DNA of 64,000 nucleotides from Pseudogulbenkiania subflava DSM 22618 (GCF_900177275.1 NZ_FXAG01000022.1:16455-80454), one strand, 5' to 3'. Positions 17,750-27,780 are shown, counted from the first letter of the stretch. Numbers and translations: made by a program. The notes: generated by a model not told the origin, from the letters alone.

Positions 17750-18181
17750 ATGCTGAGCACCCCTACCCTATGGTTCACCTGCGCCGTGGTTGCCCTGATC
17801 GCCGAGTTCGTCACCGGCACCTTCTACCTTCTGGTGGTAGCACTAGCCTTGGCCGGGGGTGGGCTGGCGGCACTAAGCGGCCTGGGTGCCGCCGCCGAGC
17901 TGACCGCCGCCAGCCTGACCGGCGTCATCGGGCTGTGGCTCGTCACCCGCTGGAAACAACGCCACGCCAACCCGCGCCAGCCTCGCCGCGAGGCCGACTT
18001 CGGCCAACCCGTACGCATCGTCAGCGTTGCCGGCAATGGTCAGGCTCGCGTCCATTACCGTGGCACCGAATGGGACGCTGAGCTGCTCGACCCCACCCTC
18101 TCTCGCGGCCAGACCGGGTACATCACCGACAGCGACGGCGGCCGGCTCAAGATTTCCTCAACACCACCAGGACAACACTAA
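17750..18181 (+). CDS. NfeD-family membrane protein
   Basis: This 143-residue protein has two or three membrane segments (about residues 7-27, 30-50 and 53-70) and a C-terminal soluble OB-fold domain (about 85-143) with VRIVSVAGNGQARVHYRGTEWDAE, as in short NfeD proteins (NfeD1b/YbbK). Such proteins pair with SPFH proteins and are thought to help organise membrane microdomains. Its TAA shares a base with the ATG of the SPFH gene (TAATG), so the two are coupled. I chose the ATG at 17750 because GGAAAGG precedes it and the membrane segments follow directly; an in-frame ATG at 17687 would add 21 residues. Confidence 0.87.
   Translation: MLSTPTLWFTCAVVALIAEFVTGTFYLLVVALALAGGGLAALSGLGAAAELTAASLTGVIGLWLVTRWKQRHANPRQPRREADFGQPVRIVSVAGNGQARVHYRGTEWDAELLDPTLSRGQTGYITDSDGGRLKISSTPPGQH
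17999..18009 (-). repeat. GGTTGGCCGAA repeat (minus strand) within nfeD
   Basis: TTCGGCCAACC on the plus strand, one of two copies in the window whose extended word has G, not A, before GGTTGG. Confidence 0.6.
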
Positions 18182-19122
18182 TGGAACTGGCGCTCCTCCT
18201 CTTTCTGGCCGTAGTGATCTTCGTCCTCAAATCGATCAAAGTCGTACCGCAACAGCATGCCTACGTGATCGAGCGGCTCGGACGCTACCACGGCACACTG
18301 CAGCCCGGGCTCAGCATCGTCGTGCCTTTCGTCGATCGCGTCGCCTACAAGCACATCCTCAAGGAGATTCCGCTCGACGTCCCCAGCCAGATTTGCATCA
18401 CCCGCGACAATACCCAGCTCAAGGTCGATGGCATTCTGTACTTCCAGGTCACCGACCCGCAGCGGGCCTCCTACGGCTCCAGCGACTACATCCTGGCGAT
18501 TACCCAACTGGCTCAGACCACGCTGCGTTCGGTCATCGGCAAGATGGAACTCGACAAGACCTTTGAGGAGCGTGACGAGATCAATCGCGCCGTGGTCGCC
18601 GCCCTGGACGAAGCCGCCTTCTCCTGGGGGGTCAAGGTGCTGCGCTACGAGATCAAGGACCTGGTGCCTCCGCAGGACATCCTGCACGCCATGCAGGCAC
18701 AGATCACGGCCGAGAGGGAAAAACGCGCCCTGATCGCCTCGTCGGAAGGCCGCAAGATGGAACAGATCAACATCGCATCCGGTACGCGCGAAGCCGCCAT
18801 CCAGCAGTCACAGGGTGAAATGCAGGCCACCATCAACCAGTCGGAAGGGGCAAAACAGGCTGCCATCAACAAGGCCCTCGGCGAAGCGGAAGCCCTGCGC
18901 CTGGTTGCCACCGCCACTGCCGAAGCCATCCAGCGCGTGGCAGGGGCGATCAAAACCGAGGGCGGCATCGAAGCGGTGAATCTCAGAGTGGCCGAGCAGT
19001 ACGTCGACGCATTCGGCAAACTCGCCAAAGAGAACAATACCCTGATCCTGCCCGGCAACGTCGCCGACATCGGCGGCCTGGTCGCCAGCGCCATGAGCAT
19101 CGTCAAGCAGGTTCAACGTTAA
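18181..19122 (+). CDS. SPFH/band-7 membrane protein (QmcA/paraslipin type)
   Basis: This 313-residue protein has an N-terminal membrane anchor (residues 1-15), an SPFH domain (about 18-180, with [17 protein letters not shown] and [18 protein letters not shown]) and a long Ala/Glu/Gln-rich coiled coil (about 180-260). The C-terminus [18 protein letters not shown] is typical of QmcA/YbbK-associated paraslipins. These proteins form large membrane-bound cages that modulate protease and membrane-protein quality control. The NfeD partner is encoded immediately upstream with overlapping stop/start. Confidence 0.93.
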   Translation: MELALLLFLAVVIFVLKSIKVVPQQHAYVIERLGRYHGTLQPGLSIVVPFVDRVAYKHILKEIPLDVPSQICITRDNTQLKVDGILYFQVTDPQRASYGSSDYILAITQLAQTTLRSVIGKMELDKTFEERDEINRAVVAALDEAAFSWGVKVLRYEIKDLVPPQDILHAMQAQITAEREKRALIASSEGRKMEQINIASGTREAAIQQSQGEMQATINQSEGAKQAAINKALGEAEALRLVATATAEAIQRVAGAIKTEGGIEAVNLRVAEQYVDAFGKLAKENNTLILPGNVADIGGLVASAMSIVKQVQR

Positions 19123-19177
19123 GACAGCCTACGGCCGCAGCTTGTATTGCGGCCGGCCTGCCCCCATAATCGTTTGC

Positions 19178-19711
19178 ATGAAATTCCTGTCCGACCTCTT
19201 TCCCGTCCTGCTGTTCTTCGGTGCCTACTGGTTCAGCAGAGACATGTTCATCGCCACCGCTGTCGCCATTGCCGCCACCACATTGCAAGTGGCGACCGCT
19301 TGGCTGCGCCACCGCAAGGTCGAAACCATGCAATGGGTCAGCCTCGGGCTGATCGTGGTGCTGGGTGGTGCCACCCTGCTGCTGCATGACAAGCATTTCA
19401 TCATGTGGAAGCCGACCGTACTGTACTGGATCATGGGCGCCGGCCTGCTGATCGGGGAACTTGCCGGCAAGAACGGCATCAGAGCCTTGGTTGGACAGCA
19501 AATGGAACTCCCCGCTGCCGTGTGGCGCAAGCTCAATTACGCGTGGGTGGCGTTTTTTGCCCTGATGGGTGCGCTCAACCTGTTCGTTGCCTTCCGCTTC
19601 AGTGAAGACATCTGGGTCAATTTCAAGCTATTTGGTGGATTGGGCCTGATGTTCGCCTTCGTCATCGCCCAAAGCCTGTTTCTCTCCAAGTATCTAGAGG
19701 AAAAAAAGTAA
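19178..19711 (+). CDS. yciB: inner membrane-spanning protein YciB (septation protein A)
   Basis: This 177-residue inner-membrane protein has about five hydrophobic helices and begins [18 protein letters not shown], the typical YciB/IspZ start. It is thought to link cell elongation and division machinery and to affect membrane integrity; depletion in Shigella blocks septation. Motifs [16 protein letters not shown] and [20 protein letters not shown] are conserved in the family. The TAA overlaps the ATG of yciI (TAATG). An earlier in-frame start exists, but the family begins at 19178. Confidence 0.93.
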   Translation: MKFLSDLFPVLLFFGAYWFSRDMFIATAVAIAATTLQVATAWLRHRKVETMQWVSLGLIVVLGGATLLLHDKHFIMWKPTVLYWIMGAGLLIGELAGKNGIRALVGQQMELPAAVWRKLNYAWVAFFALMGALNLFVAFRFSEDIWVNFKLFGGLGLMFAFVIAQSLFLSKYLEEKK

Positions 19712-20013
19712 TGCTGTACGCCATTATCGGCCAGGACCAGCCAGGCTCTCTGGAAAACCGTCTGGCCGCCCGCCCGGCTCATCTGGCGCGCTTGCAGGCT
19801 TTGCAAGAACAGGGCCGCTTGCTCGTCGCCGGGCCGTTTCCGGCCATCGACTCGCCAGATCCGGGTCCTGCCGGATTCAGCGGCAGCCTGATCGTGGCCG
19901 AATTCGGCTCACTCGACGAGGCTCGCGACTGGGCCGATGCCGACCCCTACGTCGCCGCTGGCGTTTACGCGCAGGTCGAGATCAAACCGTTCCGCAAGGT
20001 CTTTCCGGCATGA
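19711..20013 (+). CDS. yciI: YciI family protein
   Basis: This 100-residue ferredoxin-like alpha+beta protein has the YCII core: [40 protein letters not shown] and [20 protein letters not shown]. The His/Asp pair proposed as active site in the family is at RPAHLARL and around the central DPGP. The reaction is unknown. It follows yciB in many proteobacteria, and here the genes overlap by one base. BolA follows with a 4-base overlap. Confidence 0.93.
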   Translation: MLYAIIGQDQPGSLENRLAARPAHLARLQALQEQGRLLVAGPFPAIDSPDPGPAGFSGSLIVAEFGSLDEARDWADADPYVAAGVYAQVEIKPFRKVFPA

Positions 20014-20276
20014 ACGACATCCTGCAACGGATGCAAGAACGCCTGTCCAGCCTGCAACCCGAACACCTCGACATCGAGGACGATAGTGCCGCCCATGCCG
20101 GCCACGCCGGTGCCCGATCGGGCGGTGGACACTACAACCTGACCATTGTCAGCCCCTGCTTCGCGGGCCTGAGTCGTGTCAAGCGCCACCAAATAGTATA
20201 CGAGGCGCTGGGCGATCTCATGCAAACCGGCATCCATGCCTTGGCCATCAAAGCCATCGCCCCGAACGAAATCTGA
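20010..20276 (+). CDS. bolA: BolA family protein
   Basis: This 88-residue BolA/IbaG-type protein has a class-II KH-like fold. It holds the conserved [32 protein letters not shown] region, with the His and Cys residues that bind [2Fe-2S] together with monothiol glutaredoxins, and the C-terminal [12 protein letters not shown]. BolA proteins act in iron-sulfur trafficking and stress morphology. It starts within the yciI stop (ATGA). The SD-like AAGGA ahead of the first parvulin gene lies 3' of it, so the cluster nfeD to the parvulins may be one transcript. Confidence 0.92.
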   Translation: MNDILQRMQERLSSLQPEHLDIEDDSAAHAGHAGARSGGGHYNLTIVSPCFAGLSRVKRHQIVYEALGDLMQTGIHALAIKAIAPNEI

Positions 20277-20298
20277 CATCACCGATAAGGATTCCCCC

Positions 20299-21093
20299 AT
20301 GCGACATTCCCGTCTCGCCGCTTTGCTGTTCGTTGCCGCCATCGGCGTCCCCGGCCTCGCTGCTGCGCAAGCCGTTGCCACCGTCAACGGTGTCGCAATC
20401 GACAAGAAAGACGTCGACGAAGCCGTTACCATCCTGGGCAAGAACAGCAATGGTAAAGTCCAGGACAGCCCGGCACTGCGCGAGCAGATCAAGGAAAACC
20501 TGATCAACAAGCAGCTGATCCTGCAGGAAGCCACGCGCCGTGGCCTGGAAAAGCAGCCGGATTTCGTCGAGCGCCTGCAGAACGTTCGTGAAGAGATGCT
20601 GCGCGATGCGCTGTTTGCCGAGATCGTGAAACAGAACCCGGTTACCGACGCCAAGATCAAGGCCCGCTATGACCAGCTCGCCTCCCAGCAGGCTGGCAGC
20701 AAGGAAGTGCACGCCCGCCAGATCATGGTGACCAGCGAGGCGGAAGCCTCCAAGGTTATCGCCGACCTGAAGAAGGGCAAGAAATTCGAAGACCTGGCCA
20801 AGACGCTTTCCAAAGACCCGACCGCCAAACAGTCTGGCGGCGATATGGGCTGGGGCAACCTGAGCCAGATGGAACCCAAGCTGGCAGAGGCGCTGAAAGG
20901 TCTGGGCAAGGGTCAGAGCAGCAGCCAGCCGTTCAAATCCGGGCTGGGCTGGCACGTATTCAAGATTGAGGACATCCGCGACGCCAAGTTGCCGCCGCTG
21001 AACGAAGTCAAAGCCCAGATCGCTCGCCAGATTCAGCAAGAAGACGTAGCCAAGGCCGTCGGTGAACTTCGCTCCAAGGCCAAAATCCAGTAA
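20299..21093 (+). CDS. periplasmic peptidyl-prolyl isomerase (parvulin, PpiC domain), copy 1
   Basis: This 264-residue protein has a Sec signal peptide (cleavage after GLAAA, about residue 22), an N-terminal SurA-like helical chaperone region (about 25-125), a parvulin domain (about 130-225, with HARQIMVTSEAEASKVI, GGDMGWGNL and GLGWHVFKIED) and a C-terminal helix. It should assist folding of outer-membrane or secreted proteins. The ATG at 20299 follows AAGGATTCCCC and starts the signal peptide. A paralogue follows after 29 bases. Confidence 0.92.
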   Translation: MRHSRLAALLFVAAIGVPGLAAAQAVATVNGVAIDKKDVDEAVTILGKNSNGKVQDSPALREQIKENLINKQLILQEATRRGLEKQPDFVERLQNVREEMLRDALFAEIVKQNPVTDAKIKARYDQLASQQAGSKEVHARQIMVTSEAEASKVIADLKKGKKFEDLAKTLSKDPTAKQSGGDMGWGNLSQMEPKLAEALKGLGKGQSSSQPFKSGLGWHVFKIEDIRDAKLPPLNEVKAQIARQIQQEDVAKAVGELRSKAKIQ

Positions 21094-21122
21094 ATCAAGA
21101 ACGACAAAGGATACTATCCAAC

Positions 21123-21899
21123 ATGCGCAAAACTCTGCTGCTTAGCACCCTGACCGCCGCCGTGCTGTCGACCGCCGTCTTGGCGGCGCCTCCGGTCGTC
21201 AACGGGACCGCCATTTCCCAGTCCCGTATCGACGCCGTCGTCCGCATGATGGAAGCCCAAGGCCAGCAGTCGTCGCCGGACATGCAGGCCGCGGCGCGTG
21301 ACCAGCTGATCACCGCCGAAATCCTGCGTCAGGCAGCGGTGAAGAAAGGCCTCGACAAGTCGCCCGAATACCGCGCCGAGCTGGAAAACATGCAGACCAT
21401 GGCACTGGCCAGCCGTCTGATCAAAGACTTCCAGCGCAGCAACCCGGTGAGCGATGCGCAGCTGCGCGCCGAATACGACAAGATCAAGTCGCAGTTCCCG
21501 GAGAAGAAGAGCTATCATGCTCGCCACATCCTGGTTCCGACCGAAGCGGAAGCCAAGGCCGTGATCGACGCTCTGCGCAAGGGCAAGGCGTTCGACCAGT
21601 TGGCCAAGGAAAAGTCGATCGATCCGGGCAGCAAGAACAACGGCGGCGATCTAGGCTGGAGCGAAGCCAGCAATTTTGTTGCCCCGTTCTCCGAAGCCAT
21701 GACCAAGCTCTCCAAAGGCCAGGTCACCTCGGAACCGGTCAAGACCGAATTCGGCTGGCACGTCATCAAGCTTGACGACGTGCGCACCGAAGCGGCTCCG
21801 CCGGTGGAACAAATCCGCCCGCAGCTGGAACAGCGCATCATGTCCGGCCGCATCGAGAAGTTCATCAGCGATCTGAAGGCCAAGGCCAGCATCCAGTAA
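21123..21899 (+). CDS. periplasmic peptidyl-prolyl isomerase (parvulin), copy 2
   Basis: This 258-residue paralogue of the preceding gene has a signal peptide (cleavage near VLAA, residue 20), a helical N-domain and one parvulin domain (about 130-225) with the motifs HARHILVPTEAEAKAVID, GGDLGWSEASNFV and FGWHVIKLDDV. Relative to copy 1 the helical domain differs while the parvulin core is similar, which points to tandem duplication and divergence. A strong terminator follows 20 bases after the stop. Confidence 0.92.
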   Translation: MRKTLLLSTLTAAVLSTAVLAAPPVVNGTAISQSRIDAVVRMMEAQGQQSSPDMQAAARDQLITAEILRQAAVKKGLDKSPEYRAELENMQTMALASRLIKDFQRSNPVSDAQLRAEYDKIKSQFPEKKSYHARHILVPTEAEAKAVIDALRKGKAFDQLAKEKSIDPGSKNNGGDLGWSEASNFVAPFSEAMTKLSKGQVTSEPVKTEFGWHVIKLDDVRTEAAPPVEQIRPQLEQRIMSGRIEKFISDLKAKASIQ

Positions 21900-21920
21900 T
21901 CGGAATGCGAGCCATAGAAA

Positions 21921-21946
21921 ACGGGGCGGATAACCGCCCCGTTTTT
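21921..21946 (+). terminator. Rho-independent terminator after the parvulin pair
   Basis: A 9-bp perfect stem ACGGGGCGG/CCGCCCCGT with loop ATAA is followed by TTTTC. It ends the nfeD-to-parvulin transcript and faces the convergent enoyl-CoA hydratase gene. Confidence 0.92.
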
Positions 21947-21963
21947 CATTGCCGCACCCGCAC

Positions 21964-22743
21964 TCACTCGTCGTCGCACCACTTCGGGGTTCGCTTGCCC
22001 ATGAAGGCGGCCACCCCCTCCAGCTGCTCCTCCCCCCCGACCAGCCGCAGCATGGCTTGCTTCTCCAAAACCAGATGCTCCTCCATGTCATGGTATGCAC
22101 TGCTCATGATCAGCTTGCGTACCTCCTGGATGGCTCTCGGAGCTTGGCGCGCGACTTTATTCGCCAGGCTGACGGCAACGATCTTGGACAGGCCGGGGTC
22201 GACCACCTCTTCCACCAGGCCGATGGACAAGGCCTTGGCCGCCGTGAGAATCTCACCGCCAAGAATGATCCGCTTCGCCCAGGACACGCCGACCTTGTCG
22301 GTCAACGCCTTGGTGCCACCGGCACAAGGCAGCAGCCCTACCTTGGTCTCCGGAAGGCCGAGCTGCGCACCGACTTCTGCCACCATGTAATCGCATGCCA
22401 GAGCGCACTCCAGCCCTCCCCCCAAGGCATAGCCATTGATTGCGGCCACGGTCACCCCATGGAAGTGGCGGATCGCACCGAATGCCAGCGCAAAGGCATC
22501 GATGACCTCGGCTGCCAACTGCCGGTCTCCACCAACAAACTGATTAAGGTCGGCACCGGCCGAGAAGAAGGCATCGCCTTCTCCGGTTAACACCACGGAA
22601 CGGATCAAATCATCTTGTTCAATCTCCTCCATCACCGCCGCCAGCTCGCGCAGACTCGTCAGCGTCCACAGGTTGGCTGGAGGGTTGTTGATGGTCAGGA
22701 TGGCTGATTGCCCGAGTTTCTCAACAGTCACACTGTTCGCCAT
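21964..22743 (-). CDS. enoyl-CoA hydratase/isomerase family protein
   Basis: This 259-residue crotonase-fold protein has the first oxyanion loop at FSAGADLNQFVG (about 65-75) and the second at GYALGGGLECALACDY (about 103-118). The catalytic pair of hydratases is consistent with Glu in GLEC and the acid in LPETKVGLLP. The sequence is close to the generic 'enoyl-CoA hydratase' group, so the true substrate is uncertain. The ATG at 22743 has AGGAG 4-5 bases upstream; a GTG four codons earlier is less likely. It stands alone, with an AT-rich gap upstream shared with the divergent SafE-like gene. Confidence 0.88.
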   Translation of the reverse strand: MANSVTVEKLGQSAILTINNPPANLWTLTSLRELAAVMEEIEQDDLIRSVVLTGEGDAFFSAGADLNQFVGGDRQLAAEVIDAFALAFGAIRHFHGVTVAAINGYALGGGLECALACDYMVAEVGAQLGLPETKVGLLPCAGGTKALTDKVGVSWAKRIILGGEILTAAKALSIGLVEEVVDPGLSKIVAVSLANKVARQAPRAIQEVRKLIMSSAYHDMEEHLVLEKQAMLRLVGGEEQLEGVAAFMGKRTPKWCDDE

Positions 22744-23026
22744 GATGCTCCTCACTACGCTCTCGCTTGTTATGGTTGTGAACGTTCATGGCGGCAAGCA
22801 CCTCGCAGCTGCCTCTCAGGGCAGCCCATGGTGCGCCCAGCCATTGCTAACACAAATATTTAGCAGTACAACAACTGTTTCTTACTTATTAATTTTTAGC
22901 TCGTTGCTTGATGAATGCCAAAATAAAATCGGCGCCTTTTCAATTATTCCAAAGGCAAGAAAAGCGACATGCAGGTAGAGCCACCGTCTGTTTGGTAAAA
23001 TCAGGCTTTCCTTGGCGGTGCCGTCG

Positions 23027-23707
23027 ATGATTGAGACCAGTTTTCTTGTTTTGTTCCTGGCCGGGCTCCTCGGCGGGGGGCACTGTATCGGCATGTGTGG
23101 GGGTATAGTCACCGCGCTGTCCCTGAATCTGCCCGAGCAACGCCGCGGTTTCATCCTGCTCTCCTACAATATCGGCCGCATGGCCAGTTACGTGCTGATT
23201 GGCACTTTGCTTGGTGGTTTGGCACAGGCAGGGCTCTCCTTGCTGCAAGTACGCCCGCTGCAAATTGGCCTCTACCTGCTGGCCAACGTGATGATCATCG
23301 GCATGGGGTTATACCTGGCAGGGTTATCGCCCGCCATCACCCGCATCGAAACGATCGGGAAGCCCGTGTGGCGGCGCTTGCAGCCGCTGCTGGCCCCCCT
23401 GCTGCCGATACGCCATCCAGGCCAGGCGCTGCTGGCCGGGGCGCTATGGGGTTGGTTGCCATGTGGACTGGTCTATAGTGCCAGCCTCACCGCCCTGGCC
23501 TCGGGGTCGGCCGCTCGTGGCGCACTGGTCATGCTGGCGTTCGCTCTGGGAACGCTGCCCAATCTGCTCGCCATGGGTTTGTTCGCCAACACCCTGAAAC
23601 GCTGGCTGCAAAAACGGCCAGTGCGGCTGATTGCCGGACTGGCCGTGGTGGGAATGGGCGTGTATCAGTTACTCAGCCATCTGCTGCCCCAATACACCCC
23701 ATTTTGA
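23027..23707 (+). CDS. SafE/TauE-type (COG2836) membrane protein
   Basis: This 226-residue polytopic membrane protein has six predicted helices, beginning SFLVLFLAGLLGGGHCIGMC. The GHCIGMCGG motif near residue 20 and GWLPCGLVYS near 140 form the paired Cys-Pro/Gly motifs of the UreH/DsbD-like transmembrane family labelled sulfite exporter TauE/SafE. Members are often tied to metal or cytochrome-oxidase assembly (CcoS/CcoG loci) and not to sulfite. I therefore would not link it to the distant taurine locus. Its stop TGA and the stop of znuA form a TGATCA palindrome with no gap. The start codon is probably ATG at 23027. Confidence 0.82.
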   Translation: MIETSFLVLFLAGLLGGGHCIGMCGGIVTALSLNLPEQRRGFILLSYNIGRMASYVLIGTLLGGLAQAGLSLLQVRPLQIGLYLLANVMIIGMGLYLAGLSPAITRIETIGKPVWRRLQPLLAPLLPIRHPGQALLAGALWGWLPCGLVYSASLTALASGSAARGALVMLAFALGTLPNLLAMGLFANTLKRWLQKRPVRLIAGLAVVGMGVYQLLSHLLPQYTPF

Positions 23708-24598
23708 TCAACGGAACGACTTGAGAATGGTATTCACGTTGTAACGGAACAGCGCCAGGTAGCTATTGGCCGGACCGTTGGGCGCCGAAAGAGCGTCGGC
23801 GTACAGTGCCGCGTCGGCCTTCACATTGGCCTCCCGCGCCAGTTGCTCGAGCAGGCGCTTGTCGCTCATGTTCTCAAAGAAGACCGCCTTCACCTTTTCC
23901 TTTTTGATCTGCCGCACCAGCATCGCCACGGCTTTGGCGGACGCCTCGGTATCGGTGCTCACCCCCTGCGGTGAGAGCAGTTGGATGCCATAGCGCTTAC
24001 CCAGGTAAGCAAAGGCGTCGTGCGAGGTCAGCACCTTGCGCTGCACGGCCGGCACGGCGGCTAAGGCCTTGGCCGCCCATTGATCCAGCTCGCCCACCTT
24101 GCGCCCGTAGTCGGCCGCGCGCTGCCGGTAGACGGCTTGCCCCTCAGGATCCGCCTTGCTCAACCCTTCCGCAATGTTCTTGATGTAAGTCTGCACCCGC
24201 GCGGGGTCCTGCCAGGCGTGCGGGTCGATGCCACCATGCTGATGACCGTGCTCTTCCACTCCATGGTCCTCCACCATCAACGGCTGGATGCCCTTGCTGG
24301 CTTCGATCAGCGTGCCCTTGAACCCGGCAGAACGGGTCAGACGCCCCATCCACCCCTCGAAGCCCAGGCCGTTGACAACGAACACCTTGGCCGCGGCCAG
24401 GCGTTTCACGTCTGCCGGTGCCGGCTGGAACACGTGGGCATCCTGATTCGGCCCGACCAGCGACACCACTTCGACGCGGTCGCCGCCGATTTCGCGGGTC
24501 ATGTCCGCCACGATACTGAAACTGGCCACTACCGGCAGCTTGGCCCACGCCCACAACGGCAGGCTCAACAAAGCGACACCCAACAAGGTTTTCTTCAT
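23708..24598 (-). CDS. znuA: zinc ABC transporter, periplasmic binding protein
   Basis: This 296-residue ZnuA-type cluster A-I solute-binding protein starts with a signal peptide (cleavage after AWA, residue 18). It has a His-rich loop EDHGVEEHGHQHGGIDPHAW (about 108-127) that can collect Zn(II), and zinc-ligand histidines in NQDAHVFQP, GIDPHAW and SHDAFAYLG. A C-terminal lobe with FFENMSDKRLLEQLA follows. It captures Zn in the periplasm for ZnuBC. It is the last gene of the zur operon; GAGG precedes its ATG, 8 bases after the znuB stop. The convergent SafE gene abuts it. Confidence 0.96.
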   Translation of the reverse strand: MKKTLLGVALLSLPLWAWAKLPVVASFSIVADMTREIGGDRVEVVSLVGPNQDAHVFQPAPADVKRLAAAKVFVVNGLGFEGWMGRLTRSAGFKGTLIEASKGIQPLMVEDHGVEEHGHQHGGIDPHAWQDPARVQTYIKNIAEGLSKADPEGQAVYRQRAADYGRKVGELDQWAAKALAAVPAVQRKVLTSHDAFAYLGKRYGIQLLSPQGVSTDTEASAKAVAMLVRQIKKEKVKAVFFENMSDKRLLEQLAREANVKADAALYADALSAPNGPANSYLALFRYNVNTILKSFR

Positions 24599-24606
24599 GT
24601 ATTCCC

Positions 24607-25481
24607 TCAGGATTCAAGATGGCGGGCACGGATATAGCGAGGCAAGGCCCCACCCAGCGGCGCCACGAACAGGGACAGCAGATAGAACAGCCCGGCCAGC
24701 AGGATGATCGCCGGCCCGGACGGAAGTTCGAAATGATAGGACAGCAGCAACCCGCCAATGCCGCAGACAAACGCCAGCCCGACCGAAAAGGCCAGCATGC
24801 GGCCGATGCTCGGCACCCACAGCCGGGCCGTGATGGCAGGCAGCATCATCAAGCCGACCGCCATCAGCGTCCCCAGCGCCTGGAAGCCGGCCACCAGATT
24901 CAGCACAACCAGCATCAGGAATGCCAGATGCCAGATGCCCCCTTTGCCGCCGACTGCACGCAGGAAAACGGGATCGAGGCTTTCCAGCACCAGCGGACGA
25001 TAGATGATCGCGAGCACCACAAGGCTGAACGACGCTACGCCGGACACCAGCAGCAAGGCGGCATCGTCCACCGCCAGCACCGAACCGAACAAGATGTGGA
25101 TCAGGTCGACGTTGCTGCCGTTGCGGGACACCAGCAATACCCCTACTGCCAACGACAGCAGATAGAAGGCAGCAAAGCTGGCGTCTTCCTTGACCGTGGT
25201 GAAACGGGTGGCCAGGCCCGCCAACAACGCCACGAGCACCCCGGCAACGAAGCCACCCAGGCTCATTGCCGGAAGGCTCAGGCCCGCCACCATGAAACCG
25301 ACCGCCGCTCCAGGCAGCACGGCATGGCTCATCGCATCGCCCATCAGGCTCATGCGGCGCATCACCAGAAACAGGCCGACCGGGCCGCTACCCAGCGCCA
25401 GCGCCAGGCAACCCGCCAAGGCACGGCGCATGAAGGCGAATTCGATGAAGGGCGAGATGAGTAGATCGTACAAGTGCGTCA

Positions 25482-25482
<1 letters not shown>
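24607..25482 (-). CDS. znuB: zinc ABC transporter, permease
   Basis: This 291-residue permease of the ABC-3 family has about eight membrane segments. The typical sequence SLMGDAMSHAVLPGAAVGFM near residue 45-65 is the coupling and substrate region, and the cytoplasmic loop GLATRFTTVKEDASFAAFYL follows. The ATG at 25482 overlaps the znuC stop by one base (TAATG). With ZnuA and ZnuC it imports zinc. The C-terminus runs into basic residues (RYIRARHLES). Confidence 0.95.
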
Positions 25483-26221
<739 letters not shown>

Positions 26222-26225
<4 letters not shown>

Positions 26226-26377
26226 TCCCCGCTCCCCATTGCCCAGCCGACGATGCTCCACAACAGGGCCAGCAGGACCAGCACGCCGCCCAACCGCTCG
26301 GCCACCGACATTCCCATCAGGCTGACGCCAGGCTGCGGAATGGGTTCCTGATGATGGTGATGATGATCATTATTCAT
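26222..26377 (-). CDS. small His-rich single-pass membrane protein in the zinc operon
   Basis: This 51-codon gene reads MNNDHHHHHQEPIPQPG, then a charged turn and one hydrophobic helix (GGVLVLLALLWSIVGWAM, about residues 30-47), ending GSGE. The five consecutive His at the N-terminus could bind Zn(II), in the cytoplasm or periplasm depending on orientation. It begins 11 bases after the GTPase stop and its TGA overlaps the znuC ATG (ATGA), which suggests that it is translated and coupled. I know no named family for it. No strong ribosome site precedes it, so it may depend on upstream translation. Confidence 0.7.
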
Positions 26378-26388
26378 GATGGTGCCAT

Positions 26389-27312
26389 TCACTCTTGTTC
26401 GATACAGGCGCGCAAGGCGGCCTCGATCTCTTCCGCATCCAACTCGGGTGCAATCAATTCGAAGCGGCTGTCTCGGCGCCAGGCCACCTGGCTCGCCCCC
26501 CACTGCCCTTCCGCCCAGTTGAGCCAGACCCACGAACCCAGCACCCGGAATACCCCCTTGGCACGCACCAGCCCCGGCACACGCTGCGGCAGGGTGTCGA
26601 AGAAATTCGTCAGCGCCTCGCCATTGAAGTCTGTATCGGCGGAGAAGAGCCAACCCTGCGAGCGCCAGTCCGAGGCGGCCTGGGGTGGCACTGCCGGGCG
26701 ATAACGTGATTTGGGCGTCACGGCCAGATCAAGCCAGGCCGGGTCCAGCGCCCCCTGCCGCACCTCAGACACCAGCGATTTTGGCGGAAACAGACTGGCC
26801 GCCTGGCGCCGGAAGGCGTCCAGCATGTCAACATCCGCCAGGTCGACCTTGTTGGCGACCAACACGTCGGCCAGCGACACCTGATCGCGATAAAGCGGCT
26901 GGCGGAAGTAATCGGGGTTGGTGAACTGGCGCGGATCGACCACGGTCAGTACCGCTCCCAGCGTCAGCGCATCGCCCAGCGGCGGTTCGCGCAATTCGTC
27001 GATCACACCCGCGGCATGGGCCAGTCCGCTGGCCTCGATCAGAAGCCGGTCAGGACGCTCTCGGCGCAGCAGATTGGCCACGGTGACCGTCATTTGCGGC
27101 CCGGCCACGCAGCACATGCACCCCCCGGCGATTTCGGCCACCGGCAGTTCGTCGCTGCTCAGTGCCGCGCCGTCGATACCGACCTCGCCAAATTCATTGA
27201 CGATGACAGCCCAGCGCTCATGTGCCGGCCGGTTGGCGATCAGATGGCGCAAGGCCGTGGTTTTGCCCACCCCGAGAAATCCGGTGAACAGATTGACAAT
27301 CGTCTTCTTCAT
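26389..27312 (-). CDS. COG0523 (CobW/Zng1-type) GTPase, putative zinc metallochaperone
   Basis: This 307-residue G3E GTPase has Walker A GFLGVGKTT near residue 12, the metal motif GGCMCC (CxCC) near 67, the switch region IEASGLAHAAG and the guanine motif NKVDLAD near 158. A CobW C-terminal domain covers about 215-300. Zur-regulated relatives such as YeiR and Zng1 deliver zinc to enzymes under scarcity. Its place between zur and znuCBA fits this role. The ATG at 27312 overlaps the zur stop (ATGA). No His-rich tail is present, but the next gene encodes a His-rich peptide. Confidence 0.92.
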   Translation of the reverse strand: MKKTIVNLFTGFLGVGKTTALRHLIANRPAHERWAVIVNEFGEVGIDGAALSSDELPVAEIAGGCMCCVAGPQMTVTVANLLRRERPDRLLIEASGLAHAAGVIDELREPPLGDALTLGAVLTVVDPRQFTNPDYFRQPLYRDQVSLADVLVANKVDLADVDMLDAFRRQAASLFPPKSLVSEVRQGALDPAWLDLAVTPKSRYRPAVPPQAASDWRSQGWLFSADTDFNGEALTNFFDTLPQRVPGLVRAKGVFRVLGSWVWLNWAEGQWGASQVAWRRDSRFELIAPELDAEEIEAALRACIEQE

Positions 27313-27743
27313 GCGTGACATGCCTTGCATAACCCGGTGAGCAGCAAGTTCTGCTCACGACTTTCAAAACCCACCGCCTCGGTTACTTCCTTCAGCGCCC
27401 CCAAAAACTGGCTGGCATCAATTTCCTCGACCCGCCCGCACTGCTCGCACACCAGGATCAAGCCATGGTGATTGCATTCGAAATGACTGCATACGACGAA
27501 GCCGTTCAAGGCATCCACCTTATGCAATAACCCCTGCTCGACCAGAAAGTCGAGCGCCCGGTAGACGGTAGGCGGCGCGGCCACACCGCGCTCGCGCTGC
27601 AGATCGGCCAGCACCTGGTACGCCTTGACCACGCCGTCATATTCGAGCACCAGCTCGAGGATATGCCGGCGCAAGGCGGTCAGCTTGCAGCCTCGGTGCA
27701 GGCAATGCTGCTCGGCAGCGGCCAAATAGCTTTGCTTATTCAT
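27309..27743 (-). CDS. zur: zinc uptake regulator (Fur family, Zur)
   Basis: This 144-residue Fur-family repressor has a winged-helix N-terminus (TALRRHILELVLEYDGVVKAY, PTVYRALDFLVEQGLL) and a dimerisation domain with metal ligands HFECNHHGLILVCEQCGRVEE, containing the CxxC site for structural zinc, plus LLTGLCKACHA (second CxxC). The linkage with znuCBA identifies it as Zur over Fur. It should repress its own operon at high zinc through the palindrome 38 bases upstream. The ATG at 27743 is chosen; a TTG five codons earlier exists. Confidence 0.93.
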   Translation of the reverse strand: MNKQSYLAAAEQHCLHRGCKLTALRRHILELVLEYDGVVKAYQVLADLQRERGVAAPPTVYRALDFLVEQGLLHKVDALNGFVVCSHFECNHHGLILVCEQCGRVEEIDASQFLGALKEVTEAVGFESREQNLLLTGLCKACHA

Positions 27744-27780
27744 CACGGGGAAGGTCAACGATTTTGGAATGGAACCATTA

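Noticed and set aside
23027..23707. SafE/TauE-like gene as the taurine locus sulfite exporter
   Set aside because: It is 20 kb away from the locus and its paired GHCxGMC/PCG motifs suggest the metal or cytochrome-assembly branch of the family.
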